Below, piece by piece: positions 52,166 through 60,988 of a stretch of 64,000 nucleotides of DNA (its first letter is position 1; each line of letters begins with the position of its first letter). The position numbers were made by a program, and so were the translations under genes. The notes under the pieces are model-generated. The model had not been told where the DNA came from. It did not search any database and saw nothing but the letters and a program-made list of their open reading frames with translations. The DNA comes from JBBIGV01 sp037447335 (GTDB lineage Bacteria > Bacteroidota > Ignavibacteria > Ignavibacteriales > Ignavibacteriaceae), in NCBI GenBank assembly GCA_037447335.1, contig JBBIGV010000013.1, forward strand, positions 4,126 to 68,125. The letters run 5' to 3'.

Positions 52166-53160
52166 AATCCATAACAAACGCTGATGGTATAAAAATGCTA
52201 TCAGTTATATGCCCGGTATTTAATGAAGAAGCGTACATTGAAAATGTTCTAACATTTTTTATTGAATCAAAACCTGATAATAAAGAACTCCTTGTAATAG
52301 ATGGCGGTTCAACGGATAAAACTATTGACATTGTGAAAAAATGGAGTGAGAAGTATACGAATATTCGTTTGTTGTTTAATCCGAATAAATACGTTCCCTA
52401 CGCGTTGAATATCGGAATTAAAAACAGTACTGGAGATCCTATTATAAGACTTGATGCACATACGGTATATTCGAACGATTATTTTGAGAAAATACTTGGG
52501 GTCTTTGATGAAACCGGAGCTGATATAGTAGGCGGACATATGAACAAAGCGGGAAAAACTATTCTTCAGGAAGTTATTGCTTACTGTACCTCAAGTGTAT
52601 TTGGAATAGGAGATAGTAAAATTCATGATCTGAGTTTTAGCGGGTTTACTAATCATGTTTATCTTGGTGCATGGAAAAGAGAAATATTCGATCAGATAGG
52701 ATGTTTTGATCAGGAAATGAAGCGGAATCAGGATGATGAGTTTCATTACAGAGCAAATCTAAACGGCAAAAAAATATTTTTAAGTAACAAAATTAAATCA
52801 ACTTATTTTCCCCGATCAACGGTTTGGAAACTTTTTAAACAGTATTTCCAATACGGATTCTATAAACCACTTGTTTTGAGAAAGTTAAAAAAAATTGTTC
52901 AAGTGAGACATATCATCCCGGCACTTTTTGTCATCTACCTGATTACTCTGCCACTTTATCCGGTTATTTATTTATTTATACCTCTAATTATCTATCTTGT
53001 TCTGTCAATTTATTTTTCAACGCGCAGAAAGCAAAGCCTCATCGAAATAATTGCCTCACCAATTATATATTTTATATTGCACTTTGCGTATGGAAGTGGT
53101 TTTATTATTGGGTCGCTTAAACTGATTTTCGAGGGTCAAAGCCAAAAAAGTTTTTATTGA
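52162..53160 (+). CDS. Glycosyltransferase family 2 (ExoA-like)
   Basis: 332 residues, GT-A fold. LSVICPVFNEEAYIENVL (N-terminus), ELLVIDGGSTDKTIDIV, then RLDAHTVYS, the metal-binding DxD-type position written DAH as in ExoA-like succinoglycan enzymes, and RNQDDEFHYR. Two C-terminal hydrophobic helices (about 248-290 region and 300-325) imply membrane association. Coupled to the GNAT gene. Confidence 0.9.
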   Translation: MKSITNADGIKMLSVICPVFNEEAYIENVLTFFIESKPDNKELLVIDGGSTDKTIDIVKKWSEKYTNIRLLFNPNKYVPYALNIGIKNSTGDPIIRLDAHTVYSNDYFEKILGVFDETGADIVGGHMNKAGKTILQEVIAYCTSSVFGIGDSKIHDLSFSGFTNHVYLGAWKREIFDQIGCFDQEMKRNQDDEFHYRANLNGKKIFLSNKIKSTYFPRSTVWKLFKQYFQYGFYKPLVLRKLKKIVQVRHIIPALFVIYLITLPLYPVIYLFIPLIIYLVLSIYFSTRRKQSLIEIIASPIIYFILHFAYGSGFIIGSLKLIFEGQSQKSFY

Positions 53161-53242
53161 ATCGATTTTCGGCTAAATGTGAAATAAAATATTTGGAAAT
53201 TACTTTCTAAAATTATAATTTTAGGCTCACAATAAGCAGATT

Positions 53243-54403
53243 ATGAATAAAGATTTTCTTCTTTTCCATAAGCCATTTATTTCTGACGAGGAAGTCAACG
53301 AGATAGTTGATACGCTACGTTCCGGTTGGTTAAGTATGGGTCCAAAGACCATCCGGTTCGAACAGGAGTTCAATGCATATATCGGCGCCAGAAGGTCTGT
53401 AGCTGTAAGTTCGTGGACTGCAGCAGGACATCTCGTACTAGAAGCATTCGGGCTAAAAGCAGGTGATGAAGTAATTGTTCCGACAATGACTTTTCCCGCC
53501 ACAGCCGAAATCGTATGTTACTTTGGGGCAAAGCCTGTAATAGTGGACGTAGATGAGGATACTTTAAACATATCTCTTGATGCAATTGAGAAAGCATTAA
53601 CACCCAAAACCAAAGCGATTATCCCGGTCCATTATGGCGGTCAGCCTTGCGATATGGATGAGATTCTTGAATTTGCTAAAATTCACAATCTCAGGGTTTT
53701 GGAAGATGCTGCTCATTCTCTCCCCGCTATTTATAAAGGGAAAAAGATAGGTACAATTTCGGAGGTAACCTGCTTCAGCTTCTATGCAACAAAAACTCTC
53801 TCCACCGGCGAAGGAGGGATGATCTGTACAAGCAATGATGAAATAGTAGAAAGATGTACCATCATGCGGTTGCATGGTATCAACAAAGATGCCTGGAAAA
53901 GGTATAGTGAATCAGGTTCGTGGCATTACGAGGTGGTTGCCCCGGGCTATAAGTATAACTTCACAGATTTACAAGCTTCTCTGGGGCTGCCGCAATTAAA
54001 AAAAGTTGATGCAATGTGGCAGCATAGAATGAAAATAGCTGCTATCTACACTGAAGCATTAAAAAATAACGAATACATTACTCTTCATACAATTAAAAAT
54101 GATCGGGAGCCATCATGGCACCTTTACCCGATCAGACTAAATCTCGAAAAACTTACTATCAACCGCGCACAATTTATCGAAGAAATGAAAAAATTTAACG
54201 TTGGTGCTGGTGTACATTTTATGCCGGTACACCAACATCGTTTTTATCGTGAAACATTCAGTTTTGATGACAAAGATTTTCCTGTTGCTGTGCAGTCATT
54301 TCCAAGATTGGTTTCTTTGCCGATTTATCCTGGTATGAGCGATGCAAGTATATACCGGGTATTGGAAGTGGTTAATGATCTTCTTAATAAATACAAACGC
54401 TAA
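53243..54403 (+). CDS. DegT/DnrJ/EryC1-family sugar aminotransferase
   Basis: 386 residues, PLP-dependent. The PLP lysine is Lys184 in FSFYATKTLSTGEGGM, the family hallmark, and LEDAAHSLPAIYKGKKIG precedes it. N-terminal FHKPFISDEEVNEIVDTL is also typical. It produces an amino sugar from a keto sugar nucleotide. Likely product is a UDP-linked amino sugar for the repeat unit started by the priming transferase in the next gene. The keto-sugar-forming dehydratase is not in this window. Confidence 0.93.
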   Translation: MNKDFLLFHKPFISDEEVNEIVDTLRSGWLSMGPKTIRFEQEFNAYIGARRSVAVSSWTAAGHLVLEAFGLKAGDEVIVPTMTFPATAEIVCYFGAKPVIVDVDEDTLNISLDAIEKALTPKTKAIIPVHYGGQPCDMDEILEFAKIHNLRVLEDAAHSLPAIYKGKKIGTISEVTCFSFYATKTLSTGEGGMICTSNDEIVERCTIMRLHGINKDAWKRYSESGSWHYEVVAPGYKYNFTDLQASLGLPQLKKVDAMWQHRMKIAAIYTEALKNNEYITLHTIKNDREPSWHLYPIRLNLEKLTINRAQFIEEMKKFNVGAGVHFMPVHQHRFYRETFSFDDKDFPVAVQSFPRLVSLPIYPGMSDASIYRVLEVVNDLLNKYKR

Positions 54404-54414
54404 AATATCCTTAC

Positions 54415-54990
54415 ATGGGAAAACAGAGTAGCCTGGTAAAGCGATTTACTGACATTTTTTGCAGTCTTGTCGCTCTCATCTTAACTGCACCATTTATGAT
54501 CGTTGCAGGTATTGCAGTTAAACTCGATTCTAAAGGACCAGCTTTATTTATACATGAAAGAACAGGCTATAAAGGTAAAAATTTTAAAATGTTTAAATTC
54601 AGAGGGATGATTAACAATGCACTCGCTCACGGCCCGGAACTCACTCAGGTGAATGATCCAAGAATTACAAAAGTAGGAAAGTTTTTAAGAAGAACCAGCC
54701 TTGATGAACTACCGCAATTCATAAATGTTCTGCTTGGCGATATGAGCCTTGTCGGTCCTCGTCCGGAAATGACTACCATTACTGCAAGATATACAGAGGA
54801 ACAAAAAGCAGTATTTAATTTCAAACCAGGGATTACCGGTATATCCCAGGTAAATGGAAGACAAATGCTTACACCTGAAAAAAGGGTTAAAATGGAGTGT
54901 GAGTATTATTCTAAAGCGACCTTTTGGACTGACTTGAAAATTATTGGAAAAACTATTAAAGTTGTTCTGAACAATTCAGGTAATATTTAG
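54415..54990 (+). CDS. Priming sugar-phosphate transferase (PglC/WcaJ-type)
   Basis: 191 residues, the small monotopic form. One N-terminal membrane-inserted helix (about 12-35, with KRFTDIFCSLVALILTAPFM), FKMFKFRGM, SLDELPQFINVLLGDMSLVGPRP with the catalytic Asp-Glu pair, and FKPGITGISQVNGR. It transfers a sugar-1-phosphate to undecaprenyl phosphate, the first membrane step of repeat-unit assembly. Adjacency to the DegT gene suggests an amino sugar primer. Confidence 0.93.
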   Translation: MGKQSSLVKRFTDIFCSLVALILTAPFMIVAGIAVKLDSKGPALFIHERTGYKGKNFKMFKFRGMINNALAHGPELTQVNDPRITKVGKFLRRTSLDELPQFINVLLGDMSLVGPRPEMTTITARYTEEQKAVFNFKPGITGISQVNGRQMLTPEKRVKMECEYYSKATFWTDLKIIGKTIKVVLNNSGNI

Positions 54991-55174
54991 TATGAAGCAG
55001 AAGAATTCAATTTACTCATCTTTTCGTGTTTTGCCTATCGAATAATTTTACTTACCGATTTATCACGCATTTAGAAGTTGTTTTTCTGGATAAATTTTAA
55101 CCTTTTTCTGTTGGCTTGATATATTGTAATTTAAAAACAATCAATTTCATCAAAGAAAAATTTCGGGATTAGTT

Positions 55175-58100
55175 ATGATTAAAAATGTTTTTATTATAAT
55201 CAGTTTGACATTAATCTTACTTACAACTATTCATTCACAATCCTACCAAATTATTGAGTCCAATCAAAATTATATTAAAATTGAATTTAATTTTTCAAGC
55301 GGGTATGAAATTACCGATACTATTTTTAATGGTGTCAATTATACGATTATAAGGGAACAAAATTATTCATGGAGAGACCCGGGTGAACCCTGGCTTCCAA
55401 ACTACAATTTAAATCTGGCAGCACCTTTTAATGCCGAGCCCAAAATCAGAGTGTTAAGTATTGATTCTGAAGTAATCCCGAACAGACTTGTGCCTCCATT
55501 CCCGCTTTCTGATCCGCTGTTTGATCCTTATGATCCCGGCATAGTGGATGAGAATATATATTATAATAATTCTAACTTTCCCAATCAGCCAGTCCTTTTT
55601 AAGGAAGATCACGTAATGAGGTACGCAAAAATTTATCCGATTTCTGCATCACCATTTCAATACAACCCGGTAAGAAGAGAACTGGTTCGCAATAAAAGAA
55701 TTTTAATTCAAATTGATTATAACCAAAAAACCCACGGTAGTGAAGAATACTATTACATTGAAGACCCGTTTACGAATAATTTTCTTAAAGATGTCGTTAT
55801 AAATTATAACCAGGCTTTAAACTGGACTGCAAAAAAACTTGCCCCTGAATTACGTTCAGGAGATTACTGGTATGATCCGAATAAAAATTATTTCAGAATA
55901 TTTGTAAAGCAGAAAGGCGTATATCGGGTAACTTTTCAGCAGCTTATAAATGCCGGTGTGCCGTTAGGTACCGGCGTTGAGAGTAATAAGCTCGTTCTCT
56001 ATAATGATGGCGAACTTGTTCCGATTGATGTTGTTGATGGAGGGGATGGCATATTTAATTCCGGTGATTACTTCCAATTCGTTGGTTATCCTCCAAGCCC
56101 ATCGCCTTATGCTAAAATGAATCTGTATAACAATACAAATGTTTACTGGTTTTCCTACCAGTCAGAACAACTGCAGGGGAGATATATTCTAACAGATGGT
56201 GAACCGGTTTACCAGCCCTTTCCAAATTTTTCAAGAACATTTAATTCAACGCCAGAACTTCTGCATTTTGAAAAAGACTCTATTTATGAAAGACTTGGCT
56301 ATGCAGGCGATGATAAACGAGATTTCTGGTTTTGGGGTAAAGCTTCGGCACTAAACGGGCAGTCAATTGGGGGTTTTGAGCATCTGTTCTCTGAGTTACC
56401 AAAATTTAATTTTGACTCAAATTGGGTTACTCTTCGTGTTAATCTGCACGGTATGATTAATAGTCCCTATTGTTATCTGGATAATAAAGTTCATATTGAA
56501 TTAACCGGCCAACATTTGGGTACTGTTCATTGGGAAGGTCAAAGTATAGCTACGTTTGAAAGAAGGTTGTATATATCTGAGGATAGCATCAGAATTTATC
56601 CCACGGGAAACGCTCTTCGCGTATTTAATTATGGCGATGCTTGCCCGAACATGAATAACGGTGAGGTTCGGATAAATTGGTTTCAATTTGAATATTGGAA
56701 GGTATTAAGAACAAATGGGAATAATTTCACATTTAGAGCAGTTGCGAATCAACCATCAATTAGCAGGTTTTGGATGTCACTGTGGCAGCGGGATAATATG
56801 AAAATTTACATTCCCAGCCGTTCAAAGATGATCGATAATCCCGAACTCAGGAATGATCAGTATAATTCTGCCCTGTTTATAGATACAACCTGGAATGATG
56901 CTAATGCAGAATATTTTTGTGTCGCTTCAGATTATTTTTTGACAGTCGACTCTATCAGGCAGCATTTCTCCTCAGACCTGAGAAATCTGAGTAATGGTGC
57001 TGATTATATAATTATAACTCATCCGGATTTTACTTCTGAGGCAGAAAGATTGGCAAATTTCAGAAGTTCGAATTTCCCTGATACATTAATTCCTAATCCA
57101 AGGATTAAAGTAGTCGATGTTTTTGATATTTACAATGAATTCACTTATGGGTTGGTAGACCCATTTTCAATCAGAGAATTTGTAAAATATGCATTTGAAA
57201 ACTGGCAGAGCCCGGCTCCGTCATATATAGTTCTTATGGGAGATATGAGTCACGATTACAGGGATATAAGGGCAACCAGCAGGAAGAATTTTATTCCTTC
57301 CATTCAATACTTTTCCTGGTTATATGGTATTGCTGCAAGTGATAATATGTTTGTTGCTGTATCAGGAACCGATGCCACCCCTGATTTAGCTATCGGCAGG
57401 TTATCAAGTGAAACGCTGGAAGAAGCGAAAATTCTGGTTGATAAGGTAATTAACTACCCTGATGATCCCTCGAAGTATTGGAAGAATAATGTTTTACTAC
57501 TTTCCTCCGGGTTAAGCGAACAAGACGAAAATACTTTTGGTTTTAATGATGCAAACCTTCGCCTTGATAATGTATACCTTAAACCTAAAGGATTTGGTTC
57601 TTCCAAAGTTTTTCGATACCCTACTAAACCCGAACATATGCCTTATCAGGGTGATGGACCCAGAATCCGTCAGGAATTTACAAAAGGTACTATCTTTGCA
57701 AATTATTATGGACATGGGGGTGGCTATCAATGGGATCTGGTCTTCACCAACGACGATATTTATCTTCTTGAGAACGGCGGCAGGTTGCCTTTCATCAGTA
57801 GTGTAACTTGTTTTACTTCCCATTTTGATAATCAGGACGTTTTTGGGGAACAATTTAATAAGGTCCCCGGGAAAGGAAGTATTTCATTTTTTGGCAGTTC
57901 CGGGTTAACATATTGGGGTGTCGGAAAAGATATAAATCAAAGAATCTTCAATCATGTTTTTTTAAAAGGTGAGTACAATACCGGTAAAGCAATCTTAAAA
58001 GCAAAGAATGAGGTAGCAGGAGTAGGAGCATATGGTATTCAGGTTGCGCTTTTAACACTCTTAGGTGAACCATTACTTACCCTGGCACTTCCTGATAAAC

Positions 58101-60925
58101 CGGACTTTGAAATTAAATCAAGTGAGATTACATACTCACCAACGTATCCTTTGGTTAATGATACAGTTAATATTAAAGTGAAATATCACAACATCGGTAT
58201 TGTATTCCCGGATGATTCTGTAACTGTTCAGGTTTTTGCAGCTAATGTTGATTCAACAATGGAAATTGCTAGATTCAAACGATCAAGTTTCGGTTTCAGT
58301 GATTCAGTTTCGGTTCAATGGGTGCCAGAAGATGGTGGTTTATATGAAATAAAAGTTGAAATCAATCAAATTGATCAGATTGAAGAAATGGATTATAGTG
58401 ATAATGTTGCAATGATTTCAATTCCGGTTTTCAATTTGAGTGAACCGAACATAGTTAAACCAATTAACGCATCTGTTCACAACTCTAACCAAGTCGAGTT
58501 CTTAATAGTAGACATTGGTCACTACATTGAGAGGGAATTGTTATACCATATACAAATAGATACTTCACTTAACTTTGTGAATCCTTTGGTTTCTGTTGCA
58601 AATCTGATCCCGAATAATGCAACGCTTCGCTGGAACTCACCCCAATTGCCCAATGGGGTTTACTTTTGGCGGGCACGTATATTTGATGGCAGCGAACACG
58701 GGAACTGGAATACACCACGATCATTTACATTAATGAACGATACAAAGTCCGGTTACTATGCTCACGGTAATATTTTTAATCAATTTGATACTTACAATAT
58801 TCTTTATGAAACTCAATCTAAGTCTTTATTGTTGAATAAAGATATACTACCACCAAAACCTATGGAAAAAAGATTCCTTGGCTCAATAGAACTTGCTGAC
58901 TCTATAATGGCGGATACAGCCAGAATAAATTCGATAACCACTGATGGTAAATATATTTATTTTGCTACTCTATGGTATTATGCAATCAATGATTCTAATC
59001 CAACAGGTGTATCAATGATTCACAAAATTGGCACAGGCCTGAACGGAACAATTGAAGGCAAATACTATGGTGTAATCCCTAATTTTGTTGCACGTATATC
59101 ATACACAATTTTTTACCACGCGGGTTATATATATGCAACCATTGAAAACCCATACTGGTTAGTTAAACTAGATCCGGAAACAGGTGATACAACAATGGTT
59201 CATATACCGGATGGTTTGATTAATGTACATAATGCCAAGGTAACTGAAGGGGCTTATTTTGTTACATCCGATCAAAACCTGGTATATAATATTACGATGT
59301 ATGATTCACTCGGAAATCCAAGGTATGTCCTTAGACGATTTGATCCATCAAATAACTGGTCACGTCCATATGAAGATATTGTCTTTCCATTTAGTAGTTT
59401 TATTCCAGGTTTTTCGGGCTTCTTTATTCACGATAAATATCTATATGTAACTGAATTTTATAGTTTTAACCATATGCGCCGTATAAACCTCGAAACTTTG
59501 GAATTTGAAGAAGAATGGATAGTCAGAAATGATTACCATTCTTATTACTCATGGTGTTATGATAAAGATAATAACGTTATTTACGCTTCAATTTTTCATC
59601 CCTGGTTGAATCGAAAAGCTAAATTCGGTAAATTCGTTGGTGAATACGTTGATGCTAACGGCACTATTTTAACTCAGGAAATAGGCCCTGCATCAGAATG
59701 GAAGACACTCAACTATAGTATGGTTAATCCCGGTACCGGTGGATTTTATTCAAGTGAGCTACACGGGTTTAACAAAAATACCAGAAACTGGGATACACTT
59801 GCAGTTAATTTCCCTTCAGAATATTCATTAAGTAATATTAATCCTGTTGAATATCCGATGTTAAGGGCTTATTTCTCACTAACCGACTCCTCTCTTGGTG
59901 CAACAGTACAAATGAGATTCGAGAATATCCACGTTGATTATGAACCATTGCCGGAAATAATATTAACAAGAGATAATATCTCATTTGCTCCTGATTCATT
60001 ACTGCAGGGATTTCCTATTGACATGACTATGAAAATAACCAATATCGGCGAAGTGGATGCTGAAAAGGTTGCTGTTCGGTTTTATATTAATGAGGATGAT
60101 TCAACATTCTATACAACTACTGTTGATTTAAAAAGTGACAGCTCCAAAACTTTAAATTATACTATTCCAACAGCTCCGCTGATTTTTGATAATAATGTAA
60201 GGGTTATTGCAAATTCGCCGACTCCGGAATTCTTTACTTATAATAATATTAGCAATAAAACATTCTTCGTTGCAAGGGATTCGGTCAAACCGAAATTCAC
60301 AATCACGTTTGATGGTAAAGAAATTATAAACGGAGATATTGTCTCTGCTAAACCGGAAATTCTTATCAGCTTAAAGGATAAAGGACCTCTGCCATTAGAT
60401 AGATCCTTATTTACAGTTATCTATAATAACGTTCCATTAAACTTTGCGCGTCCTGATGTTGCTTTTGATTCTACACTATATCCGAATAATGAGGCAAGAA
60501 TTTTGTGGACGCCCGAATTACCGGATGGACGACATACACTCGAAGTGCTGGCAAAAGATGCCTCAGGTAATTTCTTTGATACAACTTCTGTCCGGTTGAT
60601 TTTTTATGTATTCAATGATGCCGATTTACGCGACGTTTATAACTACCCGAATCCATTTACAGATGAGACTCATTTTACCTTTGAACTACGTGGTGTAAGC
60701 CTGCCTGAAGAATTTTACTTCAAGATATATACAGTTGCCGGCAGATTGATAAGAGACCTCTCTATCCCTGCTTCTGATTTAAAGATAGGTTTCAATAAAA
60801 TTCACTGGGATGGAAGAGACCAGGATGGTGATGAGATCGCCAACGGTGTGTACTTCTATAAAGTAATAATGAAAAATGGTGAGGTTATTAAAACAGCAAC
60901 TCAAAAACTGGCGAAGGTGAAATAA
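55175..60925 (+). CDS. Secreted C25 (gingipain/PorU-type) cysteine protease with T9SS sorting domain
   Basis: 1916 residues. Signal peptide (about 1-21). An N-terminal propeptide-like region (WRDPGEPWLPNYNLNLAAP), then the peptidase C25 domain (about 600-975): YIIITHPDFTSEAERL, IVLMGDMSHDYRD, catalytic His847 in YYGHGGGY and nucleophile Cys879 in SSVTCFTSHFDN. Two CARDB-like beta domains follow (about 988-1085 and near 1610-1690), with a beta-rich, propeller-like middle (1210-1560). The C-terminus NYPNPFTDETHFTFEL ... GVYFYKVIMKNGEVIKT is a type A T9SS sorting domain. It may be PorU, the sortase of the system, or a gingipain-like secreted enzyme; PorU is favoured by the C25 plus CTD plan, but the length exceeds typical PorU. 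Confidence 0.88.
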   Translation: MIKNVFIIISLTLILLTTIHSQSYQIIESNQNYIKIEFNFSSGYEITDTIFNGVNYTIIREQNYSWRDPGEPWLPNYNLNLAAPFNAEPKIRVLSIDSEVIPNRLVPPFPLSDPLFDPYDPGIVDENIYYNNSNFPNQPVLFKEDHVMRYAKIYPISASPFQYNPVRRELVRNKRILIQIDYNQKTHGSEEYYYIEDPFTNNFLKDVVINYNQALNWTAKKLAPELRSGDYWYDPNKNYFRIFVKQKGVYRVTFQQLINAGVPLGTGVESNKLVLYNDGELVPIDVVDGGDGIFNSGDYFQFVGYPPSPSPYAKMNLYNNTNVYWFSYQSEQLQGRYILTDGEPVYQPFPNFSRTFNSTPELLHFEKDSIYERLGYAGDDKRDFWFWGKASALNGQSIGGFEHLFSELPKFNFDSNWVTLRVNLHGMINSPYCYLDNKVHIELTGQHLGTVHWEGQSIATFERRLYISEDSIRIYPTGNALRVFNYGDACPNMNNGEVRINWFQFEYWKVLRTNGNNFTFRAVANQPSISRFWMSLWQRDNMKIYIPSRSKMIDNPELRNDQYNSALFIDTTWNDANAEYFCVASDYFLTVDSIRQHFSSDLRNLSNGADYIIITHPDFTSEAERLANFRSSNFPDTLIPNPRIKVVDVFDIYNEFTYGLVDPFSIREFVKYAFENWQSPAPSYIVLMGDMSHDYRDIRATSRKNFIPSIQYFSWLYGIAASDNMFVAVSGTDATPDLAIGRLSSETLEEAKILVDKVINYPDDPSKYWKNNVLLLSSGLSEQDENTFGFNDANLRLDNVYLKPKGFGSSKVFRYPTKPEHMPYQGDGPRIRQEFTKGTIFANYYGHGGGYQWDLVFTNDDIYLLENGGRLPFISSVTCFTSHFDNQDVFGEQFNKVPGKGSISFFGSSGLTYWGVGKDINQRIFNHVFLKGEYNTGKAILKAKNEVAGVGAYGIQVALLTLLGEPLLTLALPDKPDFEIKSSEITYSPTYPLVNDTVNIKVKYHNIGIVFPDDSVTVQVFAANVDSTMEIARFKRSSFGFSDSVSVQWVPEDGGLYEIKVEINQIDQIEEMDYSDNVAMISIPVFNLSEPNIVKPINASVHNSNQVEFLIVDIGHYIERELLYHIQIDTSLNFVNPLVSVANLIPNNATLRWNSPQLPNGVYFWRARIFDGSEHGNWNTPRSFTLMNDTKSGYYAHGNIFNQFDTYNILYETQSKSLLLNKDILPPKPMEKRFLGSIELADSIMADTARINSITTDGKYIYFATLWYYAINDSNPTGVSMIHKIGTGLNGTIEGKYYGVIPNFVARISYTIFYHAGYIYATIENPYWLVKLDPETGDTTMVHIPDGLINVHNAKVTEGAYFVTSDQNLVYNITMYDSLGNPRYVLRRFDPSNNWSRPYEDIVFPFSSFIPGFSGFFIHDKYLYVTEFYSFNHMRRINLETLEFEEEWIVRNDYHSYYSWCYDKDNNVIYASIFHPWLNRKAKFGKFVGEYVDANGTILTQEIGPASEWKTLNYSMVNPGTGGFYSSELHGFNKNTRNWDTLAVNFPSEYSLSNINPVEYPMLRAYFSLTDSSLGATVQMRFENIHVDYEPLPEIILTRDNISFAPDSLLQGFPIDMTMKITNIGEVDAEKVAVRFYINEDDSTFYTTTVDLKSDSSKTLNYTIPTAPLIFDNNVRVIANSPTPEFFTYNNISNKTFFVARDSVKPKFTITFDGKEIINGDIVSAKPEILISLKDKGPLPLDRSLFTVIYNNVPLNFARPDVAFDSTLYPNNEARILWTPELPDGRHTLEVLAKDASGNFFDTTSVRLIFYVFNDADLRDVYNYPNPFTDETHFTFELRGVSLPEEFYFKIYTVAGRLIRDLSIPASDLKIGFNKIHWDGRDQDGDEIANGVYFYKVIMKNGEVIKTATQKLAKVK

Positions 60926-60933
60926 TATTTTCG

Positions 60934-60941
60934 TAAATTTG
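60934..60941 (+). promoter_or_regulatory. TAnnTTTG promoter of glmS
   Basis: TAAATTTG matches the Bacteroidota -7 consensus and lies 47 bases before the glmS ATG. -33 element not clear. Confidence 0.5.
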
Positions 60942-60988
60942 CATCCGGAATTCATCAACTCAAAATTATCTTTTACGGAGGATTATTA

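Noticed and set aside
60926..60988. glmS ribozyme in the glmS leader
   Set aside because: Only 63 bases separate the genes, too short for the ribozyme core, and no matching core motif is visible.
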